Assembly: GCA_963930655.1 (NCBI GenBank)
Contig: OZ005612.1
Span: 15,629,001 to 15,693,000, forward strand
DNA length: 64,000 nt
Source of the DNA: Myrica gale
Lineage: Eukaryota; Streptophyta; Magnoliopsida; Fagales; Myricaceae
Direction: 5' to 3'
Positions 51,701 through 61,939 of the stretch are shown here, one piece after another (position 1 is the first letter of the stretch; each line of letters begins with the position of its first letter). Both the position numbers and the translations under genes were made by a program. The notes under the pieces were generated by a model. It worked only from the letters and a program-made list of their open reading frames with translations. It had not been told where the DNA came from and did not search any database.

Positions 51701-52417
51701 GGTACCACCAGCCCCTGGGCCTCGTCAGCCACCACCCCACACCCAGAATCACTGCCTAGCATATTGAAATTGCTGAGCAGGAAAACAGTTTCAAGAAATA
51801 TCACTCGGTCTACAAAATAGAGCTTTTCTGCTCATTTTTTTGTACTGCCATTTGTTTCTTCTCCCCGGAAAAGCTCAGTAGCAGACGTCCATCGTCTAAT
51901 TGGCTCTTCTACGGCGACAAATGACCCCGTATTCATACACAAAAACAAACTTGCAAAGCTCACACTCATGAAATGGCAAAGAAGCAACAATATTGATAAA
52001 ATTGACCTTCAGAATGGAGACGAGGCGCTCCTGGGAGTCAATTTCATCGAAATGCTTGCGCCACCGGTCCCAATCCCACTGTACGCCTTCCTCGTCCGCA
52101 GTTCCGCTCTCGCCTCGGGCACGAGCGCCGGCATTGCGAACATCCTCGGCCAATTTGCTGAGGTAGGAGTCGAAGCGTTTCATCGCGGTCTTGACGACGT
52201 CACGGAGCATGGAGTCCCATCGCCAGTGGACGGAGTTGCCCGAAGATGAGGAGGGGTTGTGGTGGCAGCGACATAGGAGGGAATCGGAGACCTTAGAAAA
52301 CGAGATGGAGCGGGAATGGGAGGGGTAGGATGGTCTTTTCAGATGGGACTGGGTAGAGAATTTGGAGTTCTGGAAGGTCAGGTTGTGAGGCGTCGGAGAA
52401 GGCGATATTGAAGCCAT
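39790..52417 (-). CDS. EX1: EXECUTER1, chloroplast singlet-oxygen signalling protein
   Basis: Eleven exons in gene order: 52417-52007, 47254-47144, 47030-46965, 46290-46184, 45052-44971, 44346-43630, 43476-43353, 43171-43002, 40304-40230, 40107-40015, 39882-39790; 682 residues, matching the usual length. The N-terminus is a Ser/Pro/His-rich transit peptide. Exon 2 encodes a UVR-like helix ([19 protein letters not shown]) at about 143-162. Exon 6 has an acidic stretch ([20 protein letters not shown]). The C-terminal domain ends [22 protein letters not shown]1 sits at grana margins and relays singlet oxygen to the nucleus. The sensor Trp643 reported for Arabidopsis corresponds, by distance to the C-terminus, to W641 here ([12 protein letters not shown]). 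Intron 1 (4.75 kb) contains a degenerate LINE. Confidence 0.95.
42243..42420 (-). mobile_element. LINE 3'-end fragment in an EXECUTER1 intron
   Basis: On the minus strand it ends TTGTCTTACTTATC followed by a 17-base A-run (T at 42243-42259), like the LINE at 26246-26825. The preceding translation [16 protein letters not shown] parallels PFVDFPDFISFLACLL in that copy. It is a very short 5'-truncated insertion within intron 8. Confidence 0.8.
47458..51830 (-). mobile_element. Degenerate L1-type LINE in intron 1 of EXECUTER1
   Basis: It is on the same strand as EX1. In element order: the end of ORF1 (about 51804-51148, with [10 protein letters not shown]); an ORF2 start (IISWNVRG) broken by a base loss; the endonuclease region from about 51054 ([20 protein letters not shown], later [10 protein letters not shown] and [11 protein letters not shown]); and reverse transcriptase with [30 protein letters not shown] and the catalytic FADD ([13 protein letters not shown]). 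A zf-RVT tail follows ([36 protein letters not shown]). Several stops and shifts split ORF2, so it is dead. The A-tail appears as T at 47458-47465. The 5' end and target duplications were not identified. Confidence 0.9.
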
Positions 52418-52970
52418 CGCAGAGAGAGCGAGAGAGAGAGAGGAGGGGAGTGGTGTTTGTCTCTGTATTTATTTGTTGTTTGTTTCTATTTAGGTTGGAG
52501 TTGTGGTGGTAAGGAGAGAGGGCGAAAATCAGGATGAGTGGTGAGATAGACGGAGAGCTGAGAGCGGGGTGTTATGTGGGGGAAACAGGGGCTGGAGGTG
52601 GCCGAGCATTGTTGGGCAATCTGGGGATAAGGATTGAATTTCCAGTTTCCTTTTCTGCTGCTTCTAGGAGCCGGGTTTGTTTCCGTTTTCTGTACTTCGT
52701 AGTTAATTCAGGCAGTTGGGCCTACCTTTAATTTAAGAAAAGCTACACGTCGTTGTATCTGTGCTCTCTCTTTTAATAACCGTGAACCATTTTTTTTTTA
52801 TTGATGATAGTGCAAATTTGGTTAGGATTTGTTATAAAAAAAAAATAGAATTTGTGAAAACATGTTGGAGAGTATGGAAAGCAAAAAGTGACGAGACTCG
52901 ACTTGAAAATACAGAGAGACGATAGAGGAGCGGAACCAGAGAGAAGAGAGAAGATGGCCCATTTCGTATT
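52418..52970. promoter_or_regulatory. 5' UTR and promoter region of EXECUTER1
   Basis: This is the upstream flank of the minus-strand gene. A GA/CT microsatellite (GAGAGAGCGAGAGAGAGAGA) lies directly before the ATG, in the 5' UTR. Further out the sequence is GC-richer and then AT-rich. No TATA element could be assigned with confidence. Confidence 0.35.
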
Positions 52971-53061
52971 TTAGTTGTTCATGCTCTTGTTCTTCTCCGC
53001 CGCGCTTAGTCTCTGCCCAGTACACGTATTTTCATCCGTTAACGCAGCGCTGACCCAGGTC

Positions 53062-53570
53062 AAGATTAGAATGCGGTCGGACCGAATTTCCGATCCTACT
53101 AATATAGAGGACTGGATCGGACCACTTATAAGTGGCCAGGTTCGATCCGGTCTTATAGGAAGTGGTCCGGTCTGGATATATTTTTTTAATTAATAAATCT
53201 TTTTTATTATTTTTTAATTTACTGCGCATCTGCACAGTGCCAGTGCGCTAATAATTTTTTTATTATTTTTTAAAAATTTACTGAACATCTGTGCAGTGAC
53301 TGCGCAGTGCCAGTGCGCACTGCTGCGCAGTCACTGCGCATAGGCTCTGCCCAACCACTGCGCAAATGCGCATTAAATTTTTTTTATTTTTTTAAAATGC
53401 GGTTCAGTCCGGACCGGACCGGTTACTAAATATTTTCAACCGGACTGCATTAATCCGGTTTTATAGGTCCGGTCCCGACCGGACTGGATTCATACTTTTA
53501 AAACCGAAAAACCGGTCCAGTCCGGTTTTGTGGTCTGGTCTGGTTTACGGTCCGGTTTTGCTCACCCCTA
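53062..53570. mobile_element. CCGGTCC-rich hAT-like element with 8-bp target duplication
   Basis: CCCAGGTC flanks both sides (53054-53061 and 53571-53578). The right end CTCACCCCTA matches the inverse of TAGGGGTGAG, a familiar hAT-type terminus; the left end has decayed. Both arms are packed with GGACCGG/CCGGTCC. The centre has repeated TGCGCA tracts (about 53221-53368) and poly-T. It is non-coding and interrupts the PMEI relic. Confidence 0.75.
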
Positions 53571-53620
53571 CCCAGGTCTTAATATCAGCTATCTGAAACT
53601 TCAAATCAAAGCCTCTAAGT

Positions 53621-54259
53621 CAGTGGCGGATGCAAGGGGGGCCAACCGCCCCATGGTTCATGTTAAATTTTATATATATATATATATATATACTCTAACC
53701 AAACGAGATCCCCGAAATCTCACTACAAGCCAAAATTCAGTTACATTACGTAGTCCGAAAAGTCATTTTTGTGCATTACGTAGTTAATTATTTTTTTGGG
53801 GAAGAACATTTTTCACCCATGAACTACGATAGGTTTTGCACTTTGCACCCTAAACTACTAGTTTTAACACATTGCACTCTCTAACTAGCAATTTTAGATA
53901 CTTTGCATCATTTGTCAAATTTATAGACTAAAATGACTATAATATCATTAACCCATTTTGCATATATTGAAGATATTGTTCTAAATTCATTAATTTTTCG
54001 AGGGTATTTTTGTCAGATAAAGGGTGTAAAGTGTTTAACATTAGTAGTTGGAGGGTGTAATGTGTCAAAGTGGGTAGTTTAGGGTGCAAAGTGTCTAACA
54101 TTGGTAATTGGAGGGTGGAATGTGTCAAAATTGGTAGTTTAGGGTACAATGCGTCATAGACTTGGTAGTTGATGGGTGAAAAGTGTATTTATCCCTATTT
54201 TTTTGTCATTTTTTCTCGGGAGTTGACCCCCTTTAAATTTGGTCCTGGTTCCGCTACTG
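53621..54259. mobile_element. Element with CAGTGGCGGA ends, interrupting the PMEI relic
   Basis: Left end CAGTGGCGGATGCAAGG; right end CCTGGTTCCGCTACTG, its inverse. Flanks CTCTAAGT and TTCTAAGA share six of eight bases. Inside are several copies of a GTGTAAAGTGT / GGTAGTTTAGGGTGCAAAGTG motif (about 53820-54170) in both directions and a TA microsatellite at 53672-53691. No open frame of note. Confidence 0.65.
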
Positions 54260-54407
54260 TTCTAAGATGACTCATTGCGTCCAAAGATTCCTTGAGCTTG
54301 TCGATGGTGTCCTTGAGAGCGCGGCGGTGCAGAGCTTTAGAGGGTTCCCCTTGATTTGGGAAGCATAGGGGGAGAGGAAACTGTAACATACTTTGTGAAT
54401 GTGTGTA

Positions 54408-54585
54408 TTGCTCTTGTATTGCAATGGACCTTTTTCAGGAAATGAAAAACCCAGGATTAAGTACATGGAATGCTGTTATTTCAGGTTTGGTTCAGAGCAA
54501 TCAGCAGCATGAAGAGTCTTGGAACTAGTTCGAGCAATGCAGGCATGTGGTGTTAAACCAAACACAATCTTTCAAGGTAAAAAGG
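54408..54585 (+). pseudogene. Pentatricopeptide-repeat gene fragment with a frameshift
   Basis: The translation MDLFQEMKNPGLSTWNAVIS followed by GLVQSNQQ is a typical PPR stretch. After AGTCTTGGAAC the frame changes, and LELVRAMQACGVKPNT continues in another frame, again PPR-like. Only about two repeats remain and no start or stop context exists. It is a fragment of an organellar RNA-binding PPR gene. Confidence 0.65.
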
Positions 54586-54974
54586 GGAAATTGAAGTTAG
54601 GGGCAGATTGGTCTTTTCGCATGGGCTGGATGTCATTTGGGACGGAAAACATCACATTTAACACCAAAATTGAGTCAAAACCCCATTTGAAACACGACAG
54701 GTATTTTGAGGTGTATGGTTACAACGCGTTCGAGTGTAGGAGTATTTGATATTAGGATATAAGTTCGTGATGGGGGTTTTTGTAATTAACCCTAAAAAAA
54801 TTAAAAAGCGCATCTCTCTTCCATCTTTCCATTACAATAAATATAAAAAAATTACTCAAATCATTACTTTTTTCATCAATTATCTTAAATTTTACTTTTC
54901 ACCAAATTTCTCAAAATTCAATAAAACACTCATCTAATAAATTGTTGCAATTTCCTAAATTCAGAAAAATCTTG
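54586..54974. other. Intergenic, no assignable content
   Basis: AT-rich DNA between the PPR fragment and the copia remnant. The portion at about 54820-54930 (AATTAAAAAGCGCATCTCTC, then ATAAATATAAAAAAATTACTC) resembles the interior of the small MITE family but its ends cannot be placed. Confidence 0.3.
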
Positions 54975-55900
54975 GTTAAGGAATATTGAAACAAGGAAAG
55001 ATTGAGAATGGAAGAGAGAGAGAGAGCCAAGCCTTTGTGTGAATCTCGTATATTGATAAAACTTACTAAGAATGAAATATGTACAACAACTTTACTAAAA
55101 GCAACTTTACAGCTAAGCTACTGTTTAACAAAATGATAAACTAACTAAAAGCTAACGTGTAAAAAGCTTAAACTGTAAAACTCCCCCTCAAGATGGATGT
55201 ATATTAAGTACAATCATCTTGGAAAGCAGTTTCTCAAATTACTTTTGCCAAAAGCTTTACATAGTGTTTGTTTACACACAAAATTTTACTAAAATTTTAA
55301 CTTTTTTCACATCCTCATTCTCTCTCTTACTTTTTTCTCTTACTTTTTTTACTTTTTACCAACTTTTTCACTTACTTTTTTATTCTCTCTCTCTACTTTT
55401 TATTTAACTTTTTTACACTTTTTACTAACTTTTTTACTTTTTCATTCTCTCTCCTCACTTTTTCACAAACCCTAAAATTTTACTTACACAAACACTATGT
55501 TTTAGTCAGCAAATCTGTTATTTGATCAGCATATTACACCTTCATAGTCTCAAGATCCCTTCCTTCAGCTTCTCTCAACCACATGACACTCTATCTCTAT
55601 ATGTTTAATCCTTTCATGGTAAACTGGATTTTCAGGTATATACAATGCTGCTTGACTTTCACAGTACATTAATGCAGCTTTAGAATGATTAATCTGTAAG
55701 TCTTGCAACAGATATCAAATCCATACAATCTCACATGTACATGAAGTCATTGCTCTATACTCGACTTTCGCAAAGGATCTTGAGACAGTTATTTGTTTCT
55801 TAGATTTCCAAGAAACTAATTAACTACTAAGAAAAATACACATCCTTGTTATTGAGTTTTTAGTATTTGAACAACATGCCCAATTTGAGTCACATAACCC
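54975..55900 (-). mobile_element. Ty1/copia retrotransposon remnant (RNase H end and 3' LTR), with nested MITE
   Basis: The minus strand contains degenerate copia RNase H sequence: HSKAALMYCESQAALYIPEN followed by PVYHERIKHIEIECHVV, and later ADQITDLLTKAFGKS split by the MITE at 55260-55499. Next comes the polypurine tract CTTGAGGGGGAG (about 55188-55199), then LTR-like sequence running to about 54975. Upstream pol is missing or unrecognisable. Boundaries are approximate. Confidence 0.7.
55260..55499. mobile_element. MITE inserted in the copia remnant
   Basis: Inverted ends CATAGTGTTTG and CAAACACTATG, each continuing into AAAATTTTAC or its complement. The flanks are TTTA on the left and TTTTA on the right; merging them restores GCTTTAGTC, that is, the copia LLTKAFG coding sequence. 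This gives a TTA-type duplication, as expected of PIF/Harbinger-like MITEs (inference). The body is CT-rich with repeated ACTTTTTT blocks. Confidence 0.8.
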
Positions 55901-56537
55901 CTTAATACGTGTTGTATTAGAATACGTGTGTTTTGTAATGTTTGATTTGTAAAAAAAAGTATAATGCAAATCTTAAAAAAAGTGGTAAACGAACATCACC
56001 TAATTTTGTTATTTTGTGAAGCCTAATCTACTCATCTGTATTATTATTTCTTTAAAAAAAATTATTTTAGGAAGATTGTTGTTTTTTAAGTTAGTAAAAA
56101 TAATTACTTTTATTTTTATCACTTTATTCACTCATTTTAATATATCTTTTTTTTAAACAGAATTTTGATAAACTTTTAAAAACAAACTCGCGCTGTAAAT
56201 TTGAGTAGTAAACGGAGCAATCGTGATTCCGAAACTCTTTTTAAGTACAACTGCCGGTCAACCTTTAAGCCCCTGGCGGCGAAGTATTTCTGCCGAGGAA
56301 CAATCTTCCCACGACACGCGTCTTTCTAACCCTTTTTCGTCTGCCACGTGTCATGCGCAGTGAAGTTGCTTGAATAGCAGGTGAAGAATCCTGCTTTCGA
56401 TAATTAACGAAAAAACCCACTCGCAGAACAGTCGGTAACGACGAAATGATCAACGAACCGCGAAAACGGAGATAAGAGGTTTTTCACGACTCTGCTTTCA
56501 TTTTTTTCGTTTATAGGAGCTGAGAAAACTCAAGAAA
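55901..56537 (+). promoter_or_regulatory. Upstream region of the membrane-protein gene
   Basis: AT-rich DNA that becomes GC-richer from about 56260. It includes CCACGTGTCA at 56345-56354, a G-box/ABRE-like core (CACGTG), about 190 bases before the ATG. The immediate leader is AAGAAA-ATGG, a good initiation context. Confidence 0.4.
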
Positions 56538-59500
56538 ATGGCTAGAGACGGAGAGGAAGAGAGCTTGGGGGGGGAGTCTTCCGGCACCACCACTACAAGA
56601 CTGAGAGTCAGAACGGACCCTTTCCTGGTGGTCTGTAGGTGCTTCAGCGTCATAACCGCTCTCGTTGCAATCCTCTGCATTGTCGTCAACATTCTATCCG
56701 CGATTCGATCTTTCGAGAACGGATCTGATGTACTCACTCTCTCTCTTTCTGTCTCCACCATATGCATATATGCCTGAGTATGCGCACTGCGCACATTATT
56801 ATTTTGAATAAGAGCGTGGATGTCTTTTTTTTCTATGTCGAGGTGAAAATTTGAGTACATGTGATGGTGATTGCAGATATTCGATGGGATATTCCGGTGT
56901 TACGCGGTTGGGATTGCATTCTTTGTGGTTCTGGCTGAGACGGAATGGGGATTCATCCTCAAGTTCTGGAAGGTTCGGTTTTTTGATGTTCGACGTGAAT
57001 TGTTGTTCCAGGAATTTAAGTTCGAGGAATATTTTTGGGCAGTTGATACTTTTAGTGCTTCGGATTTGACTTTCTCCTTCTTCTGTAATTGTCGATTCGG
57101 CTGTCAATCTTTTATCTATTTCCTTTTCGTATGGACTTTGCTTAGAAAAAAAAAGAATTATCCTGAGACAAGTAAGATATACCTCTACACATAGTATCAG
57201 TGATAAAACAAATGGACGAGTGCTTATTTCACCATCTTTTTTTCTTAGAAAAAATAAGGTGAGAGCCAGAGAAATCCGGGTCTTAGGATGGGAAAAATGC
57301 GAAAGTATAGTTACCTTTTGCTGTATCTTCGCTGTTATAATAAGAAGTTCCATTTAGATGCAGAAACGTATACAAAAAAAAAAATTTGTATTTTGTGCGT
57401 TCTAGATGAATAGAGGTAGTAACATTTGTGTATCTGTTGGAAGGCGTAAGCTCTATTATGATGCACGACTTCAACAAAATGCAACCCTGTGCGTTTTACT
57501 GATCATTGCTCGGGCTTGGTTACTGTTAGTGTCTTTTTTTGTGTGTAAAATTTTGTGTCAAAATATGTCCTAATTGAGTTGTAATTTGTTAAGCTTCACC
57601 CCCTTCTAGGTGTTATTAGGGTCTAAACCGAATTTTTCAGTTATGAATATAAACATATGAGAGTTGGTACTTTGCTATGGGCACTGCAGATAAGAACAGT
57701 AACTGTACGGTTGTATTATGAGGGAGAACTGAATACAGTTAAAGGTTACACTTGTGGTGGAATGATGGCCCCCTATGGATGCCTTTTTCAATTGCTTATA
57801 AAGAGCAGGAGGAACAGAACCACTTGAAGATATGGTTCCAAGAGTATATACTCGTCAACTTGGAAACAATTATTGTAACTTCTATTGTAGTTGATTATGT
57901 CAACATTGGAAATAACATCCAGATGCACCTACTGTATCTTCGTAGTAATTTCTCTCTCTCAGCTCTGACATCTAGCATTCTTTGGTGGTTTAACGTTACA
58001 TGCTAAAGTATGTATAGGATTTATATTTAACGACCTTTGTGGAGACCGAATGTCAGATAGAATACTGTTCTCATTTAGATCATTGATCTTATTATCTCAT
58101 TAGATATTGTCACCATGTTGCAGGTGTTGGAGTACTGGATTGGCAGGGGGATGCTGCAGATCTTGTATGTCAACAATTTTGTAAAAGATTTGTCTCTGTT
58201 TTTTTCTCCAGACTCTAATCCTCTATTCCTGACAGTAACTTGATTGGAGTTTGACTCCAAAATCCAATTGACCCAAAGCTTGACAATATTGCAAATCCTA
58301 AAATTTTACCTCGAGTTCTCGGGATGTGAGTTGGCTTTGATTTGAGCCAGTGCCAAACAGATCAGGCTTAGATTAGTCAGCCTGAAATGTAACATCATAA
58401 CCGACGTATAACCAAACCAGATAAGCAGGATGCAGAATCCACTGTCTTAGTGTGTGTGATAAACTATATTATTGGGCATGAGGTAGAACTATGAAGAAAT
58501 TATCAGATGTTAAGGTACTTTTAGATTTGTTTTATAATAATATACAAATGAACAACCCTCATTATTTGTTTTTTGAATGAAAATATTCTCTTCAGCGTTG
58601 CAGTGATGACAAGGGCTTTCCCTGACTATTCTGGGGTGCAGGAGGACCTTGTTCTTCTTCAAAACATATCCGGCTATATGCTTCTTGCTTGTGGTGTAGT
58701 CTATGTAGTTTCGGTAAGAAAGTGGAAAGCATAGATTTTTAATTCAGAAGATATGCGTGCATGAGGATGTGTATTTCTCTCCTTCAGCTAGCTGACCTCT
58801 ATATGCCTCAGAAAATTCCCGTCCCAATTTGTTAAATTGAACTGGTGCATACAATGAAACTCATTTTCATATCAAGTCATATGTGAGGTTAAAGAAGTGG
58901 TTGACCAATGACTATATATAAGTAGTCTTGAATTTCTTGCGTCTTCTAAGTTTGTTGAGAAATGAAGTCATCATCAATTTCTACGTCTGGTAGCTAAACT
59001 AACTTTTACGACCTGAGGATTTTGTTACTCGTTCCTAGGGACTCCTGTGCATTGGACATCTCAAACGTTCTCGACAGCAGAAAGAGATTTCAAGGGACCA
59101 AGCAGTCAAGGATCTGGAAGTAAGCTATGTTATTTACATAGTCTATAAGTGACTGGCCGACAGAACAAAGTTAACAAAGTTGTCTGTTTGCCTTCCTCTT
59201 TCATGATTGTTTTTATTTATGGTGACATCGTTTACTCAGGACTTAGATTTGTATCTGAAAATGACTGACTGCGAGGCTTTGTGTGCATCATATATAACTG
59301 AGGACTATGCTTTATATGTTCTGCTTCATGCCAAGTGTTTCTTATGGTGCTTAGAAGGCTGTGGTTATTCTTGAACTTTCCTGCTGGTTACATCAAGCTA
59401 CTCACTTACTAGTGAGGGAGTCTAGCAACGGTATCCTTCCCATTGAGCTGTTTAAGTTGATAGGATTTGGAGGTTTAGGATTTTGCAGTCCTTCGGTTAG

Positions 59501-59776
59501 AGCAGGATTCCTCTAAAGGGCCTGTTAACTGGTAATATAGGCGTAAGTTTCAGAAGTTCGACTGGAACCACTAAGCAGAGTGAGTGAAATGCCAGTTGAT
59601 TGTCCTATTCATACATGTATTAAATTGTGCGACGGTGTTAATTCCAGTCGTCCAAATATCAGCATGTTGATTTCGTGCAGAATCTTTGTATTATAACCTG
59701 CTTTGGCTGACAATCGTAGGAATTGGAGCGGCGAAGAGAGGAACTTGAACAATTGCTTATTGAGGAAAGGGTCTGA
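56538..59776 (+). CDS. Four-helix membrane protein, COPI-associated/TVP15-like
   Basis: Six exons: 56538-56729, 56877-56972, 58124-58164 joined to 58596-58713, 59039-59119, and 59720-59776; 194 residues. The N-terminus is short and acidic. Hydrophobic segments lie at about 29-52 (VCRCFSVITALVAILCIVVN), 70-86 (CYAVGIAFFVVLAE), 106-120 and 136-155 (SGYMLLACGVVYVVSG). The charged C-terminal tail (LKRSRQQKEISRDQAVKDLE, then ELERRREELEQLLIEE) should form a coiled coil. This layout resembles eukaryotic COPI_assoc/TVP15 Golgi membrane proteins, but I assign that from topology and general likeness only. The small exons are supported by frame continuity: all lengths close exactly. Other reading: an uncharacterised plant membrane protein. 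Confidence 0.75.
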
Positions 59777-60445
59777 GACCGTTTGCATGAGTAGCCCAAA
59801 GAGTCAGGCTTCAGATGCCAAGGGAACCAGGACTGCGAGTCTGCGACACCTGTCCTATGAGTTTTCTGTAGTTGCATAGTTAGCAATGCCCCTTGATTGT
59901 TTGGATCAAGGAATTGCTAGCTTTTACCCTTTGACAACATTGGAATTCATTTTTAAACACCATTGTAGATCGCTGGAGGACACTGTCTGATTCTCCTCGT
60001 CTGCTTGCAATTCAATGTTTTTGTCCCTTTGTCCAAACTCCGAGTTCGCAATTTATAATGATGGCGGTCCTTACATGATCAAAGCAAAAGTTATTAAGCA
60101 GAGCAGAGTTGTATCATGGAAGTTCTGGCAGCTTATACTGTTTATCCGCAGACTCCCTTAATTTTCTTCTTCTCTCCGTACTCTCCTTCCTGTTTTTGTA
60201 TCATATAACACTTTATTTTTTTGGAAATGTAGTAGCTGGGATTTCCACACTTATCTGAACTCATAGGAGCAATCCTACCCAAATATGGCAGTAGTACTCC
60301 AAACTATAGAAACCATACCAAAGTTGACTTATACAACAAGATTTCTTTGATCAAATAATGGCGTCGCCAAACAATAACCCCATAGCCTGTGAATGTCTTC
60401 GAATTCAAAGAATTTTTGTTAAAATTAAGCATAAAATAACCATTT
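59777..60445. other. Convergent 3' flanks of the membrane-protein and MDP1 genes
   Basis: No coding signature beyond the two stop codons. The region probably holds both 3' UTRs. Confidence 0.4.
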
Positions 60446-61939
60446 CTATGCGTTCCCGTCAGATGAATTTGGCTTCTGAGAGAACTTTGTTAACCATTTC
60501 TGCTTGTTCTTCTCAGCTGTGTTCCAATTTTCAGAGAATTTTGTTAGCCCTTCTTGCAATGCTCCAAGATTTACGCCATTGTCAACCAAAATGCTAGTTA
60601 CACCCATTTTCGAGACCTGTAATTACAAGTCACAACTTCAAAAAGAAAAATAGGAGAAAAGAAGCTATAAAATTCACATGCAACTGAAGAAGAGATGCTA
60701 CTACTCCAGCAAAAAAGAAAAGGGAATTTTGATAACAATAACAAGGAAAAAGGTGGTGCTAGCCATTTTTACCGCTTGGATGTTCCTATTCTCATCATCA
60801 AAAAACAGCATTGAGTTGAAGGGAACCCCAGTCCTCGAATGAATTCTCTGGAAGTGATCTGTCTTGTGTGTCCTGCTAGAAAAGATCTCCTGGACAATCA
60901 GAAAAGAAATTAGGATTAAATCCTGTAGCCATACAAAAGAGTAAAATACGAAGCAGACCCTTCCTACTCTGTTCGGCCTAAGTTCAAGGAAGTGTGGAAG
61001 CACGGGACATGACCAAGTTGAAACATGAAACCAATTAGGAAACTAAAAGAAAGCCAAGATAGCAAGGATATAAGAATAGAGAGATATACACGAAGGCTAT
61101 CAAAAATCAAGGAGGCAAATAGATATTGCTTTTCCGGCTCACCTGGGCTATAAACATCGGCTTGATGCTTAATTTGTTGAGAAATGTATCCGCTATATCT
61201 GCAGTTGGTGATCTTGAAGCAACAGCCATGTCAATCCCTTTCTCCTTGAGCGCATACAGTATGCCTTTCGCATGGGGATACAAAGATGGCATTTCGCGTT
61301 TGGAGCGACATTCACTTGAAAATACCAGAAGAAAAATGACATTACAATATAGAAGAAGCGAAGCATTTGCAGGAGAAACTTGTTAGATTGTACTTATTCT
61401 GGTTTTGATCCACTTTCAATCTTCACACGGATTTAAATGACGACCTGGGAGAGAATAATCAATGCTGCTATCCCCCGCAACTAGGAAGCCATTTCCCAAC
61501 CTATTTCTTAGTCAGAAGGCCACCAATGAAATATTTTCTTATATGTTCTTTCTCTTCTTCAAATAAACAGAACCCTAATCAGTTGAGCAAAAGCTACAGC
61601 AATTCCTTGACCAGAAACCTCAAATCGCGTTTTGGTCTCCGAGAGCAATATTGGAAAAGAAAAAGAAAAAAAACCTAGAAATTGAAACAAAATCGCACAT
61701 CTAAAAAAAAAAACCCATCCAAGATCAAGACAGCCAGACAACAAATGGAATATCGAGAAATTTATTCAAACGTCCATGGTTTTTTTGGAATCAACTTCGA
61801 AGAGCATATGATAATAGAATTGGAAATACCAGTAGAAAGGCCAGAGGGTGTAATCGAGATCGAAGACGACTAGTCTGGGAAGCACTTGGAACATTCCTAT
61901 TATCTGTAACGCATCCGTCTTCACACTTTCGTCCCCCAT
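60446..61939 (-). CDS. MDP1: Magnesium-dependent phosphatase 1 (HAD superfamily)
   Basis: Four exons: 61939-61830, 61314-61143, 60889-60773, 60616-60446; 189 residues, the usual size. HAD motif I is VVFDLDYTLWP with D27 (nucleophile) and D29. Motif II lies in VASRSPT. Motif III/IV region is MLFFDDENRNI with D125 and D126. Other conserved blocks are SLYPHAKGILYALKEKGIDM and MGVTSILVDNGVNLGAL. Homologues dephosphorylate protein tyrosine or sugar/fructosamine phosphates with Mg2+; the plant substrate is not established. MGDESVK is preferred as start, although an in-frame ATG six codons upstream (MRTTEE) is possible (195 residues). The split codon TG|T makes Cys37 across intron 1. Confidence 0.92.

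Larger units (their letters stand above)
52971..54373 (-). pseudogene. Pectin methylesterase inhibitor-like gene relic, split by two transposons
   Basis: Three minus-strand pieces flank two insertions: 54373-54260, 53620-53571 and 53061-52971. Their translations are KALHRRALKDTIDKLKESLD ending SHLR, then GFDLKFQIADIKTW, then VSAALTDENTCT. When each insertion and one copy of its target duplication are ignored, the frame runs across both junctions without a break. The order and spacing match the PMEI four-helix domain (the DAxxxLxxS, FQ, W(L/V)SAALT and TC landmarks). The N-terminal half is missing and the part after ENTC is abnormal (GQRLSAAEKNKS, then a stop), so this is a decayed fragment. 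PMEI proteins restrain cell-wall pectin methylesterases. Confidence 0.65.
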
